64,000 bases of DNA. Origin: Marinomonas rhizomae. Lineage in GTDB: Bacteria > Pseudomonadota > Gammaproteobacteria > Pseudomonadales > Marinomonadaceae. Within the stretch, counting starts at the first letter, position 1; the number at the start of each line of letters is the position of its first letter. Both the position numbers and the translations under genes were made by a program. The stretch covers positions 211,421-275,420 of the forward strand of contig NZ_QNSE01000008.1 of assembly GCF_003315485.1 (NCBI RefSeq), written 5' to 3'. Shown piece by piece: positions 28,991 through 37,411 of this stretch. The notes under the pieces were generated by a model that was given only the letters and a program-made list of their open reading frames with translations, ran no database searches and was not told the DNA's origin.

Positions 28991-29020
28991 AAAAAAGGCA
29001 GTTAAAAACTGCCTTTTTTT
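28991..29020 (+). terminator. Intrinsic terminator between pilin and chaperone genes
   Basis: AAAAAAGGCAGTT (28991-29003) pairs with AACTGCCTTTTTTT (29008-29020) around a four-base loop. It lies only 17 bases before the next start codon and so probably acts as a partial terminator, lowering transcription of assembly genes relative to pilin. Confidence 0.88.
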
Positions 29021-29037
29021 AATTAGGAGAAAAAAAC

Positions 29038-29736
29038 ATGCGATATATTATATTTTTTCTTTTTAGCTTAATTTCTCTTCCTATTTTTGCTTTTCAGGTA
29101 CAACCAATGGTATCTGAAATACAGCCTACAGGAAGTCAATCTCAGAAAACTATACGTGTTTTTAATAACTCAGACAAACCTCTAACGGTAGAAGTATTTG
29201 CGCTAGATTTGTTATTTAGCGAAAACGGAAAAGAGGAACTTCGTCCAAACGATGATGACTTCTTAATCATACCTTTAACAACAATTATTCCCGCAGGAAA
29301 AACTCAGTCTGTCATTATAAGGTATATAGGAGAACCTATTTTATCTGAATCCAAATCCTATCGAATTGCAATAAATCAAGTTACTGTCGATCTTGGTGAG
29401 TTAGATGGCTCAGGAATTGGTATGGCGCTTAGTTTTAAAACATTACTTAATGTTGTACCTAATAATGCTAAAGCTAATTTGTTAATAAAAAATAAAGAGC
29501 AAGTAGGAAAGGATACGTGGAAAGTATCTCTGGAAAACACAGGGAATAAATTTATCCGCCTTTCTCAAGCTAAATGGGTAGTAAAAAATAAAGATCAAAT
29601 TTATATATTGGAAGGTCAAAAATTAAGTAACGTTTTGGATGGGAAATTTTTGCTTCCAAATTCAAGTCGTGAAGTGTTTATAAAAATTCCTTCTGCATTT
29701 GATGCAAAAAAAAGTAATTTAGAAGTGGTTTTATAA
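29038..29736 (+). CDS. Pilus periplasmic chaperone (PapD-like), first of two
   Basis: 232 residues with a signal peptide (residues 1-18, ending IFAF). It has the PapD-like two-domain immunoglobulin layout: KTIRVFNNSDKPLTVEVFALDL in the first domain, and TIIPAGKTQSVIIRYIGEP with ESKSYRIAI before the hinge. The chaperone would donate a strand to pilin subunits in the periplasm and deliver them to the usher. GGAG lies ahead of ATG 29038. It overlaps the next gene by one base (TAATG). The AT-rich codon use matches the rest of the pilus locus. Confidence 0.85.
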   Translation: MRYIIFFLFSLISLPIFAFQVQPMVSEIQPTGSQSQKTIRVFNNSDKPLTVEVFALDLLFSENGKEELRPNDDDFLIIPLTTIIPAGKTQSVIIRYIGEPILSESKSYRIAINQVTVDLGELDGSGIGMALSFKTLLNVVPNNAKANLLIKNKEQVGKDTWKVSLENTGNKFIRLSQAKWVVKNKDQIYILEGQKLSNVLDGKFLLPNSSREVFIKIPSAFDAKKSNLEVVL

Positions 29737-30464
29737 TGTATATTTTTATTAGAAACATGTTATTAATGTCTCTATTTATAATATCACCTACGTATGCGAT
29801 AGAAGTTGCTCCAATGGTGATTACATTTTCACCATTTGAAACGTCTAAAATTCCCTCTAGTATGATATATAACGATCTTTCTAGAGATATTGCATTTGAA
29901 GCTCAAGTTTATGAAGTGAAATTCGATCCTTTAGGTAAATCAGAGCCTGACCTAATACCTTTGGAAGATTCTCCACTATGGGTTTTTCCTCCTTTATTAT
30001 ATTTAAAGCCAGGAAAACATCAGAGAATTCAATTTCGCTGGTTAGGTGAAACTGTGCCAGAAACAGACAAAACATATCAAGTGAGTTTGGTTGAACAGAT
30101 GGTTGCTAATGAGAATGAAGAGCAGAGCTCAAAGCTAACAGTATTGCTCAACATTAATCTAATTGTACATCTTGACCAAGTGCAAATGCTTCCAAATCTC
30201 AATGTTGAAAATGCTCATTTTGAACAGAATTCTATAGTCGCTACAGTCGTGAATACTGGTATCGGATCCTCTCGTCTGAGTGATTATGAGGTGGCAATAT
30301 TTTATAATGAATTGAAAAAGGAACTCTATTATAAAGATCAATTGAAATCAGAAGGGTATGACGTTTTTTTTCCTCCTTTAAGTTCAGTTTTTATTAGAGT
30401 ACCACTTTCATTTTATGCTGAAGGTTTAATTTCAAAGAAATTAAATATTGAGTTATTGAACTAA
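29736..30464 (+). CDS. Second pilus periplasmic chaperone-like protein
   Basis: 242 residues. A signal peptide (about 1-21) is followed by a PapD-like fold, visible as IEVAPMVITFSPFETSK, LYLKPGKHQRIQFRWLGE and DKTYQVSLVEQ. It is clearly related to the preceding chaperone but divergent. Two chaperones in one operon usually mean that distinct subunits need distinct chaperones, as in the ECP pilus; that is inference here. Coupled to both neighbours (one-base overlap upstream, one-base gap to the usher). Confidence 0.78.
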   Translation: MYIFIRNMLLMSLFIISPTYAIEVAPMVITFSPFETSKIPSSMIYNDLSRDIAFEAQVYEVKFDPLGKSEPDLIPLEDSPLWVFPPLLYLKPGKHQRIQFRWLGETVPETDKTYQVSLVEQMVANENEEQSSKLTVLLNINLIVHLDQVQMLPNLNVENAHFEQNSIVATVVNTGIGSSRLSDYEVAIFYNELKKELYYKDQLKSEGYDVFFPPLSSVFIRVPLSFYAEGLISKKLNIELLN

Positions 30465-30465
30465 A

Positions 30466-32880
30466 ATGAGATATTTGATTTTTGCGGTTTTTTTAGTTTT
30501 TTTTTCTTTTCCTGCTTACTCAAAAATCAATCCAACAAAACGAAATATTGAACTAATTGTGGAAGCAGAGATGAATAAAAGCTCTATTGGAAGACTAAAT
30601 ATTATGGTCACACCTGAGGATAACATACTATTGAAGTGGGATGAAATTGAACCAATTTTCAAGCGTTTTTTTTATCCTGAGAGTTTATTTTTAATATCTA
30701 ATGACGTTAAAAATGAATTGATTCCCACAAAAAAAATGGAATTTTATGGGTTGAGTTTTGTTTTTGATTTAAGCGATTTTAGCTTGAAAATATCAGTGCC
30801 ATCTAAATTAATAAAGCCACAGTTTTTAAGTCTTAAAGCTTACACTAGACCACTAGATACGATAAAGGAATCTGATTTTAGTGGTTATATGAATGTATAT
30901 TCAAGCTATTTTTATCAAGATAGCTCCTCTTCTTCTCGTTATAATGAACAGTCAGCTGTTCGAACAGAAATGGTGGTAAATATTAAAAAGTGGGTTCTAG
31001 AGAACGAAGCTGAATATGACTCCGAAAAAAAACAAAATGGTCCAATTCTAAAAAGAATAGCAACTCGTTTAGTTCATGATATTCCTGACAGTGGGTTGAG
31101 AGTCACACTAGGAGACAAAAATACGACAGGTAGTTATTTTCAATCATCATCAAGTATTTTAGGTATAGCGCTATCTCATAATTACTCTCTCGTTTCAGAT
31201 GATATTGTTCGCCCCAGTGCTTCAAGAAGTTTTAATTTAGATAATCCATCGTCTGTAGAAGTAATTTTAGATGATCAAGTTATACAGCGACTAAATTTAG
31301 ATCCTGGAATTTATTTTTTAGATGACATCCCTATTAAAGAGGGTAATAACAATATCGTTTTAAGAATTACAGATAATGTTGGAAAGGTCAGTGTTATTAA
31401 TTTTGATGTTACTACTGGACTAAATTTATTTGCAGAAGGTGATTTAAAATATGAACTTTTTCTTGGTGTCCCATCAGAGGTAAGTGAAGAGAAAGAATAT
31501 GATTATGAAAGCCCTCTTATAAGTGGCTACTTCGATTATGGCGTTATGACAGCATGGACAGCTGGTATTAATGCCCAAGCAGATGAATATGTCCAACAGA
31601 TTGGCTTTAAAAATATTATAGCAACAAAGATAGGCCAGTTTGCATTTGAAAATTCATGGAGTATAAGCGATAAAAAAAATGGTAGCGCTTATCGTATTGT
31701 ATTTAATACCTTTACGGATCCCAGCATAAAGCATAGAAGTTTTAGTCTAGGGTATGAACACGCTAGTCAGGATTATTTGTCATTAGGTTATCGGCCCGAA
31801 AAAAATAACGCCTTTCAACGCCGAGAGCATATTTTTCAAGCGAATTATAGCTATTTTAACAGCCCTAATTTTCAGACTTACTTATTTTTTAATGCAGCTA
31901 CTACTTATGGCGAAGAAGGCGTAGATAAAACTATAGGTGCCAGCTTCTCTCACGACTTATATAATAGTCAATGGCGATATAGCCTTGGCGGACAATGGGA
32001 AGAAAACAGTGGTAAAGAGGGTTGGCGGGCAAGACTCTCATTATTGTATAAATTTTCAAGCGCGCGAAGCGCAAGGCTTTCTCAACAATCTGGTGGGAAA
32101 AAAACACGTTTAGAATTTGCACAAGACAGTAACCGTCGTTATGTGGATTCATTTAACTATCGCGTGGGGGCAGAAAAAAATGATCAAGATGAAGCAGAGT
32201 TTGATCTGTATGCTCAATATAATGCGAATCGTTTTTTATCTAGTTTTGAACATTCTAGTTCTTATGAAGAACTGAATTCAAAATCAGCCGATCATCAAAC
32301 CCGTTTGAGTTTTTCTTCCAGTATTGCGTTTGCCGAAAACGACTGGGCGATTGGTAAACCTATCTATGATAGCTTTGCCTTGGTTAAAGCTCATTCAAGC
32401 TTAGAAAGCAAAAAAATTACGTTAGGAAAGTATAATAATCAGTATCGTGCAAGTAATGAAGATTTTTCGACTATTCTACTAAATGATATTAACTCATACA
32501 GCCGTTCAACAATAAGTGTTGATGTAGACAATTTGGCTCCTGGATATGATATTGGGTCTGGTGTTATTTCTTTTTACCCATCTTATAGAAGTGGCTATCA
32601 AGCCATAATAGGTACTGAAGCAAATATTTCAGTTATTGCCACTTTGCTTGATGAGAAAGGTGTACCTTTATCTTTACAAGTTGGAACTGCTATTTGTACT
32701 ACTGATATTAAAAGAGAAGAAATAGACTTCTTTACTAATAAAAAAGGAAAATTTGCACTGACAGGTCTTATTCCTTGTCAATATGAAGTGACATTAAATA
32801 ACGATAGCGGTTCTAGATTTTTTATTGATGTTAAAGAAAATGAGCAGTTGCAAAGAAAAGGAGTAATTCATGTTAATTAA
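30466..32880 (+). CDS. Outer-membrane usher of a chaperone-usher pilus
   Basis: 804 residues with a signal peptide (about 1-19). The N-terminal domain (about 25-120) is followed by a long beta-barrel region with the plug area around SRSFNLDNPSSVEVILDDQV. The barrel strands are rich in aromatic-terminated segments, and the C-terminal domain contains a cysteine pair (GTAICTTD and GLIPCQYEV) and a G-K-F-A-L-T-G-L turn. It would form the outer-membrane pore through which chaperone-subunit complexes are assembled. It overlaps the following gene by 11 bases. It is a divergent member of the FimD-type usher family, with low visible similarity to the classical fimbrial type. Confidence 0.87.
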   Translation: MRYLIFAVFLVFFSFPAYSKINPTKRNIELIVEAEMNKSSIGRLNIMVTPEDNILLKWDEIEPIFKRFFYPESLFLISNDVKNELIPTKKMEFYGLSFVFDLSDFSLKISVPSKLIKPQFLSLKAYTRPLDTIKESDFSGYMNVYSSYFYQDSSSSSRYNEQSAVRTEMVVNIKKWVLENEAEYDSEKKQNGPILKRIATRLVHDIPDSGLRVTLGDKNTTGSYFQSSSSILGIALSHNYSLVSDDIVRPSASRSFNLDNPSSVEVILDDQVIQRLNLDPGIYFLDDIPIKEGNNNIVLRITDNVGKVSVINFDVTTGLNLFAEGDLKYELFLGVPSEVSEEKEYDYESPLISGYFDYGVMTAWTAGINAQADEYVQQIGFKNIIATKIGQFAFENSWSISDKKNGSAYRIVFNTFTDPSIKHRSFSLGYEHASQDYLSLGYRPEKNNAFQRREHIFQANYSYFNSPNFQTYLFFNAATTYGEEGVDKTIGASFSHDLYNSQWRYSLGGQWEENSGKEGWRARLSLLYKFSSARSARLSQQSGGKKTRLEFAQDSNRRYVDSFNYRVGAEKNDQDEAEFDLYAQYNANRFLSSFEHSSSYEELNSKSADHQTRLSFSSSIAFAENDWAIGKPIYDSFALVKAHSSLESKKITLGKYNNQYRASNEDFSTILLNDINSYSRSTISVDVDNLAPGYDIGSGVISFYPSYRSGYQAIIGTEANISVIATLLDEKGVPLSLQVGTAICTTDIKREEIDFFTNKKGKFALTGLIPCQYEVTLNNDSGSRFFIDVKENEQLQRKGVIHVN

Positions 32881-33718
32881 TAAAATATGGCTTATTTTGA
32901 ATGGTATATTTCTTTTAACTCTACCTGAATATGTTATTGCTCAATGTGATGCAAGAATTGGAGAGGTAAGACATATTTATGATGACTTTGAAAGTTATTA
33001 TTCATCACAACCAAATCCTGCAAGAAAAAAAATTCGTATTGATTTAGTTAATGGTGATTGTGGTGCTTATATTATTTTGAATACAAGTAACCAATTTCAA
33101 TTGAGAGGTCAATTTCAGTCCATTAAATATCAGGTTAAAAGTGAAAGTGGAAATTTAGTTTATCCATCAAGTTCAAGGTTTGATTTTGTTGATTTATCAG
33201 CTGATATTAATTTATTTATTCCTGTTGGTACGATAGCCAGAGCTGGTATATATACTGATAATTTTTTTATAAAACTGTTTGATAAAAATGATAATTTATT
33301 AGACGAAAAAAATTTTGAGATTCAAGAGAATATAACTCCTAGAGCAAGCATTTCAATTCTTGGTTATAATTCTCATAGCAGTCAAGTTTATTTGGGGGAG
33401 CTAGTGCCGGGGAAAGAGTATAATATGCTACCTAGCTTCAAGATTATAACGAATACTGATGTTAAATTGAATGTTTTTTCTGAGAATAGGGGGGAGTTAA
33501 GGCACAGTGTTTATAAAAATAAATATTCGATTTCGTATCTTCTTGATTTAGATGGTGAGTGGATTAAATTAAAGCAAAACTATAGTAGGTTTTTTTCGTA
33601 TAATAGTAAGAATGATTTTTTTATAACATTGAAAATGAGGTTGGAGTATTTTAAGAATCAAGCGGCAGGTGAATATTCTGATATTCTTAGATTTCAGATA
33701 AGCCCTCTTAACTACTGA
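32870..33718 (+). CDS. Putative pilus tip protein / adhesin, two-domain
   Basis: 282 residues with a signal peptide ending near YVIAQC. The mature protein is beta-rich, and its final segment AAGEYSDILRFQISPLN resembles the pilin ending (AGNYTDQLMLSI), so the C-terminal domain is probably pilin-like. The N-terminal 130 residues also end with a similar RAGIYTDNFFIKLFD, suggesting two pilin-like domains in tandem, as in tip adhesins. It is the last gene of the operon, the usual place for a tip subunit. Its stop lies in an 11-base overlap with the convergent LuxR-type gene. No known adhesin is recognised. Confidence 0.62.
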   Translation: MLINKIWLILNGIFLLTLPEYVIAQCDARIGEVRHIYDDFESYYSSQPNPARKKIRIDLVNGDCGAYIILNTSNQFQLRGQFQSIKYQVKSESGNLVYPSSSRFDFVDLSADINLFIPVGTIARAGIYTDNFFIKLFDKNDNLLDEKNFEIQENITPRASISILGYNSHSSQVYLGELVPGKEYNMLPSFKIITNTDVKLNVFSENRGELRHSVYKNKYSISYLLDLDGEWIKLKQNYSRFFSYNSKNDFFITLKMRLEYFKNQAAGEYSDILRFQISPLNY

Positions 33719-34298
33719 TCTTGTTAAAATTTGTTTTACACCAGATTCTAGCTTGTTGTTTATTTTTCACCTCAATTTTTTGGTAGATTTTATGCAGATG
33801 AACTCGAACGGTAGCCTCACTTATAAAAAGGCTGTCAGCAATGGCGGTATACTCTAAACCTGAGTATAAAAGTTTTAATACTTTTATTTCCTTTCTAGTT
33901 AAATTATTTGTCCGTAATGTAGTGTGTTGTTCTTCTTCAAGCATTTTTCGAGTCCAGCAATCTGTTACTGGTCTTGGAAACCATAATTCACCTTGTTCTA
34001 TTGCCTTGAAGCCTTGTGCTAAAAGGTTTTCATCAGCATATTCAAAAAAAATCCCTTTCAAGTTAGGCCATGATTTCAGATCAGAAAAATCAGCGTTTTT
34101 AGGTACGTCAAAAATTACAAGTCCCTTTTGTCCATTTTTCTGCATGAACTGGTTTACTAATTCATAATTAGTAATTACATTTAAAGTTTTATAATTAACA
34201 AGTAACAAATTGTAATCGACAGCTTCATAGAGTAGAGGGCTTTGATTTTTATTGTTTAAATTATTTATACTGTTATTTTTTTTTATTCCGACATCCAT
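33708..34298 (-). CDS. LuxR-type (CsgD/VpsT-like) transcriptional regulator, likely pilus regulator
   Basis: 196 residues. The N-terminal 120 residues are receiver-like but divergent. The C-terminal LuxR/NarL helix-turn-helix reads LTRKEIKVLKLLYSGLEYTA and ATVRVHLHKIYQKIEVKNKQ. A linker segment LWFPRPVT resembles the W[FLM][TS]R motif through which VpsT binds c-di-GMP, with Pro replacing Thr/Ser; many NarL-type proteins have similar sequence, so binding is unproven. It is convergent with and adjacent to the pilus operon and shares its AT-rich composition, so it probably regulates the pilus. Confidence 0.8.
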   Translation of the reverse strand: MDVGIKKNNSINNLNNKNQSPLLYEAVDYNLLLVNYKTLNVITNYELVNQFMQKNGQKGLVIFDVPKNADFSDLKSWPNLKGIFFEYADENLLAQGFKAIEQGELWFPRPVTDCWTRKMLEEEQHTTLRTNNLTRKEIKVLKLLYSGLEYTAIADSLFISEATVRVHLHKIYQKIEVKNKQQARIWCKTNFNKISS

Positions 34299-34709
34299 AA
34301 TGTCTACCTTTATGGTATTTTAAATGTCTATTTAATATATTCTTAATTTTTGAACATTTCAATGGGGAATCATATTAATATTTTATGTCCCGTTGATAAC
34401 GGGAAACTATCAGAATTGGTTTTTCTATTGCTCTTTTGTGTTGTGGAAATGTATTGAAAATTTCTATGTATAAGATCAGTTTTTTTAATATATCTATTAT
34501 TTTATGGTTTTATTATTTTTGGTGCTCTCTTATATTTTTCTTTTACTTCATATTTCTAGCAAGAATACAAATGATGCACTATATGTGAGGTGATCATTTT
34601 TTAGAGCTTCTAGCCTCAACTATGTTTTTTCTGACAATGAGTTCAATAATCAACCCAACAGAGCCTTCCCTTTTTTGATGAATAACAAGCTGATTGATTA
34701 GTGTCTTAG
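34299..34709. other. 411-base AT-rich gap between pilus regulator and zntR-like gene
   Basis: The right border of the AT-rich segment. It holds a perfect 7-bp hairpin or operator (TCCCGTT, three bases, AACGGGA; 34388-34404) about 90 bases upstream of the LuxR-type start, well placed to control that gene. No reading frame, tRNA or attachment-site repeat was seen. Confidence 0.5.
34388..34404. promoter_or_regulatory. Perfect dyad upstream of the LuxR-type regulator
   Basis: TCCCGTT-GAT-AACGGGA, a 17-base perfect dyad and the most GC-rich feature of an otherwise very AT-rich gap. There is no T run on either side, so an operator is more likely than a terminator. Confidence 0.4.
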
Positions 34710-35135
34710 CTAGGTTTCATGACGTACATTGTCTGTATTCGACTCTAATGCTTCAAGTATAGTGCAATGTTCGGCACTTTCTTTGCCCCCACAGCAGGCA
34801 TCAGATAAGCGTTTGAGTGACATTTGAAAGCGGGCGAGTTCCGCAAGCTTTCTTTCGACGTCTGCGAGTTTTATATCGACAAGCGTTTTCACATCAGCGC
34901 AGGCGTTATCGGCTTTGTTTACTTCAATAGAGAGCAGCTCACGAACTTCAGCAAGGGTGAACCCGACCCCTTTCGCGCGTAAGATAAATTGCAGTATGTT
35001 TTTGTCTTTTTCTGTGTAAAGACGGTAGCCAGATTCAGACCTACTGGAAGGAGTGAGTAAGGCGTTTTTTTCGTAAAAGCGTAATGTATCATTGTTAATG
35101 TCACATGCTTTTGCCAGCTCTCCAATACGATACAT
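34710..35135 (-). CDS. MerR-family metal-responsive regulator, ZntR-like
   Basis: 141 residues, the ZntR length. The N-terminal winged helix reads MYRIGELAKACDINNDTLRFY, and a long dimerisation helix follows. The metal-binding residues align with E. coli ZntR: Cys79, Cys114, Cys115 and Cys124 are present, while ZntR His119 is Glu here with a His at 123. Zinc or a related divalent metal (cadmium, lead) is the probable effector. No efflux pump gene lies nearby. A MerR-type promoter with a 19-base spacer lies upstream and faces this gene itself. The divergent gene is uppP. Confidence 0.88.
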   Translation of the reverse strand: MYRIGELAKACDINNDTLRFYEKNALLTPSSRSESGYRLYTEKDKNILQFILRAKGVGFTLAEVRELLSIEVNKADNACADVKTLVDIKLADVERKLAELARFQMSLKRLSDACCGGKESAEHCTILEALESNTDNVRHET

Positions 35136-35161
35136 ATTTTTCTCCTATTTATTGCTCCTTA

Positions 35162-35192
35162 ATATAAACCTTATAGCTAGATCTTAGGTCAA
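35162..35192 (-). promoter_or_regulatory. MerR-type promoter/operator of the ZntR-like gene
   Basis: Read leftward: -35 TTGACC (35187-35192), a 19-base spacer and -10 TTATAT (35162-35167). An imperfect 22-base dyad with ACCT and AGGT ends (35168-35189) fills the spacer. Overlong spacers with such dyads are the hallmark of promoters activated by MerR-family metal sensors through DNA untwisting. It points into the regulator gene. Confidence 0.6.
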
Positions 35193-35314
35193 GGCTTTTT
35201 GCTGGTTATTTTTTACTTTTCTTTCACTTAATGTGTTTTATGTTGCAGGCGCAGTTTTTTATGTATTCGTTTTGTTTTTATTTGGTCGTCGTAAACAGTG
35301 GAAGGTAAGTTGTA

Positions 35315-36079
35315 ATGGATGTATTACATAGTGTCATTCTCGGTTTGGTAGAGGGAGCGACAGAATTTTTACCTATCTCTTCAACAGGTCATTTGATTGT
35401 TGTTAGTCAATGGTTAGGAATGGAGCAAACGGAAGACAATAAAGCGTTTGAGGTGATCATTCAATTAGCGGCCATTTTGGCTGTGGTCGTCAATTATAAA
35501 GAGCGTTTTACGCTTAAGTATTTCCGTTTGTGGTGTCAAGTGTTTGTGGCTTTTTTGCCTGTTGCTATAGTTGGTTTCTTGTTTCACCATCAAATAAAAG
35601 CCATGTTTTCGGTGTCTGTGGTAGCGACTATGTTTATCGTCGGAGGGGGGATCTTTTTATTGACCGAGAAATATATAAAACACAACTCCGCGAGTGTCGA
35701 TAGTTTGGATGGTCTGAATTTTAAGCAGGCTTTGTCGGTCGGGGTTGCACAAATATTTGCTTTGATACCAGGGACAAGTCGTGCTGGTTCAACTATTGTT
35801 GGTGCTTTGTTGGTAGGCCTAAGCCGAAAGGCTAGTGCAGAGTTTTCTTTCTTATTAGCATTGCCGGTGATGATGGCGGCTTCGGGTTATGACTTACTTT
35901 CAAATTACAAAGCATTCTCAGGCGAGCAGTGGGTGCCTTTGGCGATCGGATTTGTGGTGGCTTTTCTAAGTGCTTTTGTAGTGATGAAGTTGTTTATGGT
36001 GTTTTTACAGAAGTTTACTTTTGTCGCCTTTGGTTGGTATCGAATTTTGTTTGGTGGTCTTTTGTTGTTCTTAGCATAA
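35315..36079 (+). CDS. uppP: Undecaprenyl-diphosphatase
   Basis: 254 residues with about eight membrane segments. It removes one phosphate from undecaprenyl pyrophosphate, recycling the lipid carrier for peptidoglycan and surface glycans, and is linked to bacitracin resistance. The two catalytic motifs are present: LVEGATEFLPISSTGHL (about 11-27) and LIPGTSRAGSTIVGALL (about 150-166). GGAAGGTAAGTTGT precedes ATG 35315. It is divergent from the zntR-like gene, with 179 bases between them. No operon partner is evident downstream. Confidence 0.96.
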   Translation: MDVLHSVILGLVEGATEFLPISSTGHLIVVSQWLGMEQTEDNKAFEVIIQLAAILAVVVNYKERFTLKYFRLWCQVFVAFLPVAIVGFLFHHQIKAMFSVSVVATMFIVGGGIFLLTEKYIKHNSASVDSLDGLNFKQALSVGVAQIFALIPGTSRAGSTIVGALLVGLSRKASAEFSFLLALPVMMAASGYDLLSNYKAFSGEQWVPLAIGFVVAFLSAFVVMKLFMVFLQKFTFVAFGWYRILFGGLLLFLA

Positions 36080-36194
36080 CCAATGAGTCCTTCGTAGGGC
36101 TCGACGCATGATTTGCATTGAATAGTGGTTTACACATTGGGAGGGATGTTTTGTAATGTCTCCTTGTTAAATGTGATTCATAAGGATGTTTGCC

Positions 36195-37289
36195 ATGCGC
36201 CGTTGTTTCCCTTTCACCATTTTGGCTTTTTTGTTAGCAGGTGGCTGTGCTTCAGCTGATAACACGCCAGCAAACCGTTCTTTGGACTCTTTTAAAGATA
36301 CGACTGCTTGTTATGATCGAGAAACCGAGCCTTACACACCCGTTGTGGATACGCATTTACATTACCGACCTTTTGATGGTCGGGCGATTCCTTTTAACAA
36401 GGTAAATGAATACTTGTCTCGTACTACGGTGCGTTTTGCTAATGTCTATGGCATTGGCCAGATGTTGCCTGCTAACTCTTCTTGTTCTAATTACTTGAAA
36501 TGTCCTGGTACGCCTGTTTCTCCAACGACTCGTAATGATTTCGTTAATGCTGCAAACATGCTGGAATACAAACCGGATAACCTTCACCTTACTTTATCGA
36601 TGACCTTTACGGATTTATCCAATCCAGAACCAACTGTTGCGTTAATGGAGCTGTATGAAAAGGAATACCCCGGTTTGTTCCATTGGATGGGGGAGGTCAA
36701 TTTAGTTAAGCAAGCTCAATTTAATAATCGTCATAAACCAGCGACACCAAAAGACATCACAAAGTGGGCGGGCTTTATGGCGGAGTTAAGAGCCAGAGAT
36801 TACCCAATTACGATTCATTCAGACATTGGTAGCGATGCTGCTCCGACTTTGTATTTACCCTTGATGGAGAAAGCGTTAACACTCTATCCCGATAATAAAA
36901 TTGTCTGGGCTCATATGGGATTGTCTTATGAGCAGACAAAAATGAAAGCATCAGAACATATTGCTATTTTGTCTCGTTTATTAGATCAGTATCCAAATTT
37001 GATGTTAGATATTTCTTGGCGGATTTTGGAGGACTATTACTTTAGTAAATCGGCTTATCGTTCTCAATATGTTGCCTTTATGAATCAATATTCTGAACGT
37101 ATTTTGCCAGGCTCTGACTTTGTCGCCTTTCGGAATAATAGTTTTAAGGTGTACGAGCAGGAGCTAGAAGTAACCAGCCGAATACTTCAGCATCTTGATG
37201 ATGACGCCTTTCGCAACATTGCTTTGGGTGAAAATTATTTCAAGTTATTAAACCTCGATTATCAGGCTCCACAAATATGCAGTAAGTAA
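36195..37289 (+). CDS. Exported amidohydrolase-family (metal-dependent hydrolase) lipoprotein
   Basis: About 364 residues. A signal peptide with a possible lipobox (FLLAGGC, Cys near 18) is followed by an amidohydrolase TIM-barrel. VVDTHLHYRPFDG carries the HxH metal motif, PITIHSDIG and WAHMGLS supply further histidines, and LPGSDFVAF the late aspartate. This metal-ligand pattern fits the amidohydrolase_2 group. Substrate is unknown. ATG 36195 is preferred: the AAGG at 36182-36185 abuts the upstream ATG 36186 but is well spaced for 36195. It stands alone between uppP and a hemolysin III gene. Confidence 0.82.
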   Translation: MRRCFPFTILAFLLAGGCASADNTPANRSLDSFKDTTACYDRETEPYTPVVDTHLHYRPFDGRAIPFNKVNEYLSRTTVRFANVYGIGQMLPANSSCSNYLKCPGTPVSPTTRNDFVNAANMLEYKPDNLHLTLSMTFTDLSNPEPTVALMELYEKEYPGLFHWMGEVNLVKQAQFNNRHKPATPKDITKWAGFMAELRARDYPITIHSDIGSDAAPTLYLPLMEKALTLYPDNKIVWAHMGLSYEQTKMKASEHIAILSRLLDQYPNLMLDISWRILEDYYFSKSAYRSQYVAFMNQYSERILPGSDFVAFRNNSFKVYEQELEVTSRILQHLDDDAFRNIALGENYFKLLNLDYQAPQICSK

Positions 37290-37411
37290 TAAAACATTTG
37301 ATAGCTTCTTGCAGTTTGCATAGTTTATTCTTTGTCTTTCGTTGTTAAATTTCTCTACTTGTCCCATGCTTTTAGGAGTGTATTTATTCGTACATTTAGG
37401 AGTATCTGAGT

